64,000 nt of DNA. Source: Entonaema liquescens (Eukaryota; Ascomycota; Sordariomycetes; Xylariales; Xylariaceae). Shown here one piece after another: positions 56,228-64,000 of this stretch; within the stretch, counting starts at the first letter, position 1; each line of letters opens with the position of its first letter. The stretch spans positions 682,001-746,000 of the forward strand of contig CADCSX010000010.1 of NCBI GenBank assembly GCA_902805475.1. The letters are read 5' to 3'. The translations under genes were made by a program, and so were the position numbers. Under the pieces are notes generated by a model. It did not search any database. It was not told the origin of the DNA and saw only the letters and a list, made by a program, of their open reading frames with translations.

Positions 56228-59200
56228 CGTGAACCAAACTTAAGAGCCTTGAAAGCTCGAGAGAGTGAAACGATATGGAAAGAGTGAAAGCCTTGGCTGG
56301 GAGGGAGTTTTGAAGTGGATAGTGTGGAGGAATCAACATCTTTATATCTTCAACTGTAGCCCGTATATAGGATATGATCTACGTTACTGAGCAGTCACCG
56401 CCGATTCAAAGCGTTGGTAAGAGCCCCCATCACGCAAGATCGCGGCAGTAGCTTCTCCATTGTCCCTAATGACACCCTCCTAAATTGGCCTTCCCGGGGA
56501 TCCCCTCCCGCTAGCTCGTGGGATCTTCGTAGATTCACCCAGGGATCTATTATCAAATCATATCAGAGAACCCTGCCCACTTCGGCATTGCAGCCAAGAT
56601 TGGTAGGTATTTATAACCAATAAGAAGACGGCGGTTGAAAACGCAATGATGCGAAAGGTTGGCTTGAGCCAAACCCAACATCCAAATGGTTTTCCCCATA
56701 GGCCGACATAAGAGTCGCGTGTCCTAGTTTATGTAATCCAATATATTGTAAGAGCTTTAGGGTAGGGTTAACTACTCTCCAAGGTTCTAACTTATTACTT
56801 CGACTCGTTAACTCGAATGTTTATTTACTGTTGATTAGCGACACTAATTAACCAAATTCCTCTCTTCATCCATCTGGGCGACTTGACTGTCTATGTTAAA
56901 TATAAGTATGCTTAGCCCGAAACATCACATTCGAAAGCAGAGTAGAAAAAGAAAGGGGAGACTTACCCCTAAAAGAGATATTAGCTCCGTGGAGGCAGCT
57001 TTCCGCATGTACTAATGTCGAAGGAGGCTCACCTTCCTAACACTTTATGTCCTCTTCGCAATAGGTCCCTGAGACCCTTAGCCATTAATTTCTCTTTAAC
57101 GATGTAAACATATAGACTCCTGTGTAGTCTCGCTAAGTTTCAATCCAATGCCATAGCTGATGTAACCTGGACGCGCGGCTCTCCTATACCATCCAATACT
57201 AAAATGATGCCAAGAAGTTACAGTTGCATGTAGAGTATCCATACGTAATACAAGGCTTGAGGCGCGCTAAAGCCATCTTGCGTTTCTCCTGCATCTTGCG
57301 AGCTATGAAATCAACATTATGATAGGTACGCATATTAAATGCAGGTCATAACGAGCCTCCAACACCTTGTCCTCTGAGTCTTTTGCATGTGGAATGATAG
57401 TCGAGATCCACCACGATGTTCTTAGCCAAGACCTTCCACGCCGTCTTGATACTTAATCCGGGTCTACACCCCACTTTACCTCCATACCATCCCCCTTGTA
57501 CATACCATGCATATGATAGAGAAAGGCCTGATCAGCAAATAGGATACCTGATAATTATAAGCGGAGATGAATCTGAAAGGAAGGTGGATGTTAACATGAA
57601 GTAAGCAAATATGGCATCACTGTGATGGGCCGAATACTTGGTAGCAGATTGCGTAGTCTTTGACAACTTAGCTTCCTTGGGGATAGTGACACGTAGAATA
57701 TGATGATGTGATAATGATAGATGAAGGTTCGTCATGTTTTGATTCTTAGATACAGGTAATTATGGATAGATCGTTTATTCTCCAGTCAAACACTGCATTG
57801 AACGCAAAGACTGTTCATATCCCCATTTCATTTCATCTGGTCTCGATGGTTTTTGCAACAAAATCCATCAAGCCCAATGTAACATATTCAAGAAACAACT
57901 AGGATAGGTAACTTATAATCATTATGATTCGCCTTTGCACGTTTAATGTCTACATACTTCTCTGTGGGAAGCATTAGGTTGGGCACTGTCTCTTTTGGAG
58001 ACAACCCCCTTTTACTATGTAAGTGAGGAAGTGATGAACAGCGTTAACTCAAAAGTAGGTCTGATCCCTATTGGGTTGGTGCCATGGTACAACCTATGGC
58101 ACCTGAAAAGAGCTTTATCCCCCGATTGCTGTGGGGAGAATTTTCAGCCTGGTACTGAACTTTTCAAGCCGTCCTTGACCAAGTGGTACTAACTAGGGTT
58201 AATGAATCATTGAATCTGCTCTCCTACTCGCATATATATCGGGGTACCTAATCCCAATATGACCGTTGATGAAGGATCTAGAGCAAAGGATGCTTCTACC
58301 TAATATGTATAGCGACAGACACCCATAATTAATTTGGAGATCCTTGCGGAACCCCTTGGTTGTTCGGCTACCTTCTGGCTCTATCCTGCAAAATAGATTT
58401 TGTATGACAAGTTCTTTTCCAGACGAAGTTTAAGTTGATTCCTAACTGTCAATTTCTTCTATTCTAGCATAGATCTAAATAAACCGAAGAGACATACTGT
58501 TAGTGTTACGTATGAATGAAGCGGTAGAACTATTTTCGTAGCGGTGGGTAGGTAAGGTTAGGCAGTTAGTTCAGCTAGTCGTATCGCAATAATACTTCAG
58601 TTCGAAGTGTATTTCGATAGACAGTCCCTTGGCACTTTGATTATCACCATGCCACTCAGGAGTTTACCTTCCACTGTGAATGTTACTTTGAAATAGTTCC
58701 TGATACCTATGATCATATGTGGGATACTTGAAGTAGGTAACCTTCCACATGGTTGCGAAAAGAGTGATATTAAATGAGAAGTATCCACGGTGCACTTATC
58801 AATAAAGTATATACTTTCGAATGAAATCCTAGTAATAGAAATTCAGTGTCAGTATATCATGTCTCATTATAGTCGCCAAGCGCCGGTTAGCAAACGAATG
58901 AAGTTACTTACTCTTACGTAAAAAAGCACTTCACCGGATTTTGTTACAGTTGCGTATCTTGAACAGCGTACGAGCCGCAATAACGTAGCATCGGGTTCCA
59001 TATGGTACGTCCATCTTAACCATGACCTATAAACTTACACATATCAAATAGCATACGCGTTCTCTATATATTTAAATTAGCCGATTCCTTCTACACGTAA
59101 TATATTCCCGATAATGCAAATATCGTCGAGCTTAACCCGGCGCGACCCCGAAAATGTACCTCACAAATGTGAGCCGTCGAAGCTGTTTGGATGTCTCTAC

Positions 59201-60498
59201 CAAGCTTTCTACGATCAGCTCTGTAGAGATATTTAGGGAGACAGTTTCAAGAAAACTGTCTTAAAACAACAAGACGATAATGAATAAATATGATAATGTG
59301 CCATGGGTCTTCTAGAGCGTCAGCGCCCCGCATGAAGTCTAGGGCCATAACACCGGCAGCTATGAAAGAGTGACCAATTTTAGGCACTCCTATACCGTTG
59401 TAATACTAACTAGTATTACCTTTCCATAAGCTGTATTACATAATGTTTGAAGTCGTCGACGTTGGCTTTTTCTTAACTGCTACGGTACTGGTGGGTACAG
59501 ATTTACCTAGTGTATGTCCCATGTAGACTAGCACAAACGCCATAGATACCACTTACATTAACAACCGGCCAAAATTAAATTGTAACTGTTACCAAGATTG
59601 ATTTGAAGGGGAAGGGGGTTAGTTGTGGGAAAAGGAAACCTTCAAAAGGGCAAAAGGATCAAAACGTACAACACCGGGTATTCGCTGGTCGTCATCAACC
59701 CAAGTACTAATCCAGCCGTATTCTGGCTTATCTATAGGAGAGCGGACGGGATCCCGAGTTCTCCAGATCCTATGGTCATACGTGGAAGTTTTCTGTTGTA
59801 TAAGCATTTATATAGATACGTTTCAGGGGTCGAGTAAAAGGGGTCAGCCGACGGTGCTTAGGAAGCTATGATGCCAGTAAACAAACAGTCTGGTTTTATG
59901 TTGTTTAAAACTATTACTAAGCTATCAACAAGTCTCTTAGGGGAATACTTCATTTATTATTATCGTAGCACAGCTTCTCCTACCAAATAAACCACCACCT
60001 AGGTACCTAAGGTAGGTATTGAGATCATATCGTCAATTTCAGACTATGAACAACTAGACTAATTGATTACAGTATTAGAAAAGTAATCTTAGTGACCATA
60101 TTATCGACCAATCTGTAATGAAGTCCTCCCCTCTCCAGCATTAGACTTTATTTCCCTGCCACCCACATAAAGGATGTGAAAAGTCCACCACGAAAAATCC
60201 ACCACAACAGCCCCAACTAGCCACGCGCACGGCAAGCATCCTCCCACAGCATGTGTTTCCATCGCAGTTCCTCGGGAGAGTAGCCTTTAAATCGCGGATG
60301 TGCGCATATATGTGGGAACATGTTGATGTAATCCTTCTCGGCGACTTGTGCTTCATAGAACGTAGGTACTCCTATGGTAAAGGGCACTCCAATCATACTC
60401 TCATCGCGGGGAAGGGTCGGTAGTTTCACTTCCTTAGCACTGCTTGAGCTTCCTCCAAGTTAGCAAATCGCACCAATATCCAAATACGTAAGTATATC
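56228..60498. other. Gene desert with TAGGTACCTA copy
   Basis: About 4.3 kb without a supported gene. Frames at 56414-56623, 57416-57735, 57995-58192, 58597-58788 and 59619-59871 are short and featureless. A minus frame at 60217-60429 (70 codons, including YSPEELRWKHMLW) is odd but unplaced. The palindrome TAGGTACCTA lies at 60000-60009. Confidence 0.45.
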
Positions 60499-61574
60499 CT
60501 ACCCTGTCCCATTCACAGGGCCCTGTGCCGCAAAGAGCGACTCGCCGCTCAACGCACTAACAGGCGTCGGGACATCAGACGCAGTATCTGAATCCGAAGC
60601 GTCGACGTTGACCGGTGAAATCTTAGGCAAATTACTATTGGCGGAGGAATTCTCGGGGGCCTCATCGCGTTCTTCGTTCTTTTGGTCTTGTTTCTCTTTT
60701 TTTTTCATTTGCTTTGCCTTTCTCTTCTCCATTCTTTTCTCCTTAGCGCTCTTCTTCTTCTGCAGGTCTGGAGTGAGGGCTGGTTGGGGAATCGAATGTT
60801 CAAATCCTCGATTTTGGGTTTCTTGAACATAGCTCTGAAACGTAAGGGTTGCGGTAGGCAGCTCCTGGGCCACGCGAAGTCTTTCGCGACATAGCTCGAT
60901 TGTATTCCCAACAAGGACACTAGCAATCGAAGCATGATGGCCAAAGCTCTGCGAGGAGCCGTACTGAATGGGAATTGACGGGTTGTCGATGAGACGTTCC
61001 ACCTGGGACTTGAGGAAATGGCGAAGCCATGTATCGGTATCTGCAACGGTGGGATGTACATCCCTCATCACGTCGAGGAGTTGTGTCACCTGTAAGCGGC
61101 TTCCAAGGCGTTCCATCTCGTCTCTAACAAGGTTTCTTAGGCCGAATAGCAGATAGTCTCCCGCGATTTTGTACACTCGGGCACATGTTGTAAATTCGGT
61201 AATATCTCTCTCCTGTTGCGACGCGCCCTCTGGCTTGAGACATTGGTATGTGCCGGTGAAAATAAAGTGGACGAGGACATGTCCACAACTGCTAGGAACA
61301 TGCTTGAAATAGTCCGGCAACCCTACAACGTTCAACCAGAAGTACTTGTTGACCAATGAAGTAGGAACGCTGAATGGTATTCCATCTGCGAAGCGTAGGA
61401 CAGTTTGAAGACCAGCGTACGGACTTGTAACTATAGTTAGTATTTTGTTATTTCGTAGATATTAAGAAAGACAACTTACGAGAATTCCGGTCTATTGTCA
61501 GCAATGTCAAGTAGAGTATTGGCCGTCGGCATTTGGAAGCCTGAGGCTGGAGCGGTCGGGTTTCCCGATTCCAT
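60499..61574 (-). CDS. BTB/POZ-like domain protein with basic coiled tail (2 exons)
   Basis: Exons 61574-61480 and 61423-60499 give 339 aa. Exon 1 (MESGNPTAPASGFQMPTANT) ends NRPEF, and the 56-nt intron (gtaagt...acaag) restores SPYAGLQTVLRFADGIPFSV in phase; the more obvious ctatag acceptor would break the frame. The block VLRFADG...VPTSLV, then YFKHVPSSCGHVLVHFIFTG and TYQCLKP, is the fungal BTB-like pattern (strand-helix dimer module). A helical region follows (residues about 85-190), then a highly charged Lys/Glu tract (KKKSAKEKRMEKRKAKQ) and an acidic/Ser tail. BTB proteins act as dimers and often as adaptors; a specific role here is unknown. The product is probably nuclear or cytosolic (no signal or membrane helix). 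Confidence 0.85.
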
Positions 61575-62503
61575 CTTCGCGGTTTACTTGCTGTGTGATG
61601 GAATGTTCCATGTATGTTAGCAGATTGAAAAAGGTCATTCGCGACTGTAGATTAACGTAGAATAATAACGAGGGGTAGTTCGCCCTATTTTGCTGTGCCT
61701 ACGGCAACCAACCGTTAATTAATGTCGTCATGTACATGCACTTAGGCAACTACGGATGCTTGATGCATCTACTTTGGTAGGTGAATGTACGTGAAGGTAC
61801 GTGAATGTACGTGAAGGTACGTGAAGGTACGCGAGGTATGCTACTACCCGTATCAATGTGCAGTTACCTACAATGCTTGCTGCAAGTAGGGCAAGTGCAG
61901 ACTGCAATTGGGCCGTTCCACGCCAGCTGCATTTGCAAGCACAATTACAAGTACAATTGGTATCGCCGGTCGGAAGGTGCTGGCTGATTGACGTGTGGCT
62001 TAAATACGTCACGAGACATGCACACAGACAGTGTTCAGTGTTCTGTATATGTTTACCTAGGTATGCTTGACCTCGAATAAGATCCGTATTAAATATTAAC
62101 AATCAACTTTGGATATCATATCGCCATAAAACTACTCGAATCCCCGGGGGCAGTGCCCAATATTCCACTTACCCCTATTTATGATAGCTGTTGCACCAAG
62201 ACTTGGCCCTTCAGACGACCTTACTTTGCTATTCACAATAGGTTCTAAAACCGGGACTATCCTGTGCAGCATCTAGAAAATAGGGAACGGTCTTTACATA
62301 TACGGTATCAACTTATTATTATGCTTAGCTCTAGGGGTGCGTGTTATATCTTACGTCTTGATATAGTTAATCTTAATTGTAGTTTGATACTGGTCGTTCT
62401 ATCGATGAGTAGAGCTCCCGTTGGTACTCAGTATAATTCTCCAGATTTACTCTAGCCCGTTGATCAAGATAGGTACACCAATTGCCGAATTCCAAACCCC
62501 AAC
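61575..62503. other. Intergenic with simple tandem array
   Basis: Spacer between two minus-strand genes, holding the BTB gene promoter and the decamer array described separately. Frames at 61728-62102 and 62264-62455 are not supported. Confidence 0.45.
61781..61830. repeat. Five-copy tandem decamer GTGAAKGTAC
   Basis: Five in-register copies of a ten-base unit (GTGAATGTAC or GTGAAGGTAC), then one degenerate copy. Located about 210-260 bp upstream of the BTB gene start, so it could contribute repeated regulatory sites or length polymorphism. Confidence 0.9.
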
Positions 62504-63394
62504 TCAAAGCACTGTCAGGTCAGCAACCACGGCTCGATGGTCACTGATGAAGATACCGTCTATATCATTGTTAAGAAACTCAAACTGCTGTGCCGAATAT
62601 CGATCCTCACCCTTCGGTCCAAACCAGACGAAATCAATGCGAGTCTTGCCCGTCGTCGAGAAGCCCGTGTACGTCAGTTGATTAGTCCCCAGTCTTTTCG
62701 CCCCTGAGTTCCACACTTCGGTTAGATACCCCGAGTCTTCGAGTGTGGTGTACGCGTCGCCACCCGGCTCCGAGTTGAAGTCGCCGGTTAACGTTACGCC
62801 TAAAGGACCGTATTCATCTTGCACCGCCTTGATGCGTGATAGAACGACCTTGATGCCCTCACTACGTGCCTGCGAACTCACGTTGTCCAGGTGCGTGTTT
62901 GCGTGGATGAAGCGCTTCCCGGTCTCAATATGCTCAAAGACGGCAATTACGCTGACTCGTCGACTACCTGCGCCCCATCCGAACGAGACCTCGTCTGGGG
63001 TAGGGGACAGCCACTTCTGCTCGCTGTAAAGCAGCTTGAGGACGTCGGTGCGGTAGATGATCGGATTGTATTCGCCCTTCTTCTTGCCGTCGTCACGGCC
63101 AAACCCGAAGTGAGTCCATTCACTTCCTAGACCATTCTTGATGTCGTTTAGTTGGGCATCGAGGACTTCCTGAAGGCCTAGCACAGAAACAGCCCCACCA
63201 TCTGATGCGTTGGTGGTTACCGTCTTGAGCTGGTTGATGAGACCAGTGCGACGGTCCGACCACGGCTTTTCATTTTTATTAAGAGATGTTGCGGCGTATC
63301 GAATGTTGAAAGATACGACACGTAGAGGTAGGCTCGCTGCCATGGCTATATTGGTGGCAGCCAGGAAGTTGGTGAAGGTGGTTAGGAGCTTCAT
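62504..63394 (-). CDS. Secreted endonuclease/exonuclease/phosphatase-family protein
   Basis: Single exon, 296 aa, starting MKLLTTFTNFLAATNIAMAA, a secretory signal peptide. The EEP-fold catalytic motifs appear in order: SFNIRYA (Asn), LGLQEVL (metal-binding Glu), HANTHLDN (His), LTGDFNSEPG (Asp/Asn), TRIDFVWF (Asp) and FISDHRAVVADL (Asp-His). Members are Mg2+-dependent phosphodiesterases or phosphatases (nucleases, sphingomyelinases, inositol phosphatases); the leader and small size fit an extracellular enzyme, but the substrate cannot be told. The gene is the last complete one in the window; a 600-base upstream region runs to the window end. Confidence 0.92.
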   Translation of the reverse strand: MKLLTTFTNFLAATNIAMAASLPLRVVSFNIRYAATSLNKNEKPWSDRRTGLINQLKTVTTNASDGGAVSVLGLQEVLDAQLNDIKNGLGSEWTHFGFGRDDGKKKGEYNPIIYRTDVLKLLYSEQKWLSPTPDEVSFGWGAGSRRVSVIAVFEHIETGKRFIHANTHLDNVSSQARSEGIKVVLSRIKAVQDEYGPLGVTLTGDFNSEPGGDAYTTLEDSGYLTEVWNSGAKRLGTNQLTYTGFSTTGKTRIDFVWFGPKGEDRYSAQQFEFLNNDIDGIFISDHRAVVADLTVL

Positions 63395-64000
63395 CTTGGT
63401 GGGTTGTACTCAATATCAGCCACTGTAGACTAAAGATGCTAAGCTATGTCACAATTCATTTAAAAATCTAGATTCGAGTATTTATACCCGAGCAGGACTG
63501 GGGAAGTTTCGGCCGCTCCCGAGACCACGACTTAATTTGGACGCACGCCATCGGTACTAAGCTCCTAATTCAAGGAACCTCCAACTCGTGGATCCTACGA
63601 TGTTCCTAAAAAGAAGCACGTGGGGTAACACCAGATCTCAAAAGCAGCTTAGCTGCATGTTATAGGATAAATCCGTTACGTATCGATAATACGAGGTGCC
63701 GATACGGTTGGCATTTACGTAGAGGTATGCAATAGGGAAATATCAACTACTCAAAGGAAGTAGTGCTGATTGTACGCTTTTGGCGTGTATGAGATGAGCC
63801 GCAACCAACATGAATCCTAACCAAAGTTTGCCTCTTAACAGGACTCAAGTCGAGTAAGAGAAATCCCAAACAAAAATTACTGTTAGTCAATGGAACTAAC
63901 AATTGGAAGAAATATCAGTTGGTGACGAAATATTAGAAGGCATAATAGCACGAAGTCTTCAGCAGTTATGAGTATCAAAACTAGAATGACGACAACAAAA
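63395..64000. other. Intergenic to window end
   Basis: Upstream region of the secreted EEP-family gene. No open frame or repeat supported; a gene continuing beyond the edge cannot be excluded. Confidence 0.4.

Noticed and set aside
60217..60429. 70-codon minus-strand frame with YSPEELRWKHMLW
   Set aside because: Slight resemblance to nucleoporin-type endings and a nearby phrase VRFANLEEAQAVL in another frame, but no start, splice or conserved domain could be established.
1..64000. CRISPR arrays, rRNA genes, bacterial-style operons
   Set aside because: No spaced direct-repeat arrays or rRNA-like sequence recognised; gene structure is clearly eukaryotic.

Overview
The window looks like nuclear DNA of a filamentous ascomycete (Pezizomycotina). 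Genes carry short GT-AG introns (mostly 46-143 nt) with ctaac/ctaat-like branch points, genes are monocistronic on both strands, and the families are typically fungal (Maf/ASMTL-type, LaeA/AusD-type methyltransferase, fungal CorA-like, BTB, extracellular intradiol dioxygenase). A 7.75 kb block has been converted to almost pure A/T, as RIP (repeat-induced point mutation) does. I cannot name the species. All splice models were built by eye from phase, GT-AG sites and protein continuity.

Layout. 0.4-9.3 kb holds ordinary genes: a peroxisomal D-amino-acid oxidase (-), a secreted cupredoxin-like protein (+), a disordered fungal protein with a C-terminal hydrophobic segment (+), and the small-subunit processome protein Utp11 (-). 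9.3-22 kb is gene-poor. It contains three small related proteins (12.3, 15.3 and 20.0 kb) whose shared core resembles a minimal velvet domain, plus a CorA-like membrane protein and a class I SAM methyltransferase. 22-26.8 kb returns to housekeeping: a coiled-coil membrane protein, divergently paired with mitochondrial threonyl-tRNA synthetase, then a small Ino4-like bHLH factor.

27,263-35,017 is a complete but erased LTR retrotransposon: 131 bp LTRs (TGTC...GACA), a perfect 5 bp target duplication (CTTAA), and every LTR difference a transition. Next to it is a very GC-rich Maf-family gene with a 2-nt frameshift near its end.

37-49 kb is normal genic DNA: a five-exon C2H2 zinc-finger protein, a GH47 alpha-1,2-mannosidase, an alpha/beta hydrolase and a transmembrane RING-H2 ubiquitin ligase. 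49-55 kb is a gene desert with an AT-rich terminal-inverted-repeat element. 55-64 kb has an extracellular intradiol dioxygenase, a BTB-domain protein and a secreted endonuclease/exonuclease/phosphatase-family enzyme, separated by long non-coding stretches.

No operon-like organisation, rRNA, convincing tRNA or CRISPR array was seen. The most interesting region is 12-20.5 kb, where velvet-like mini-proteins and a methyltransferase share a gene-poor island. The functional link is an inference only.
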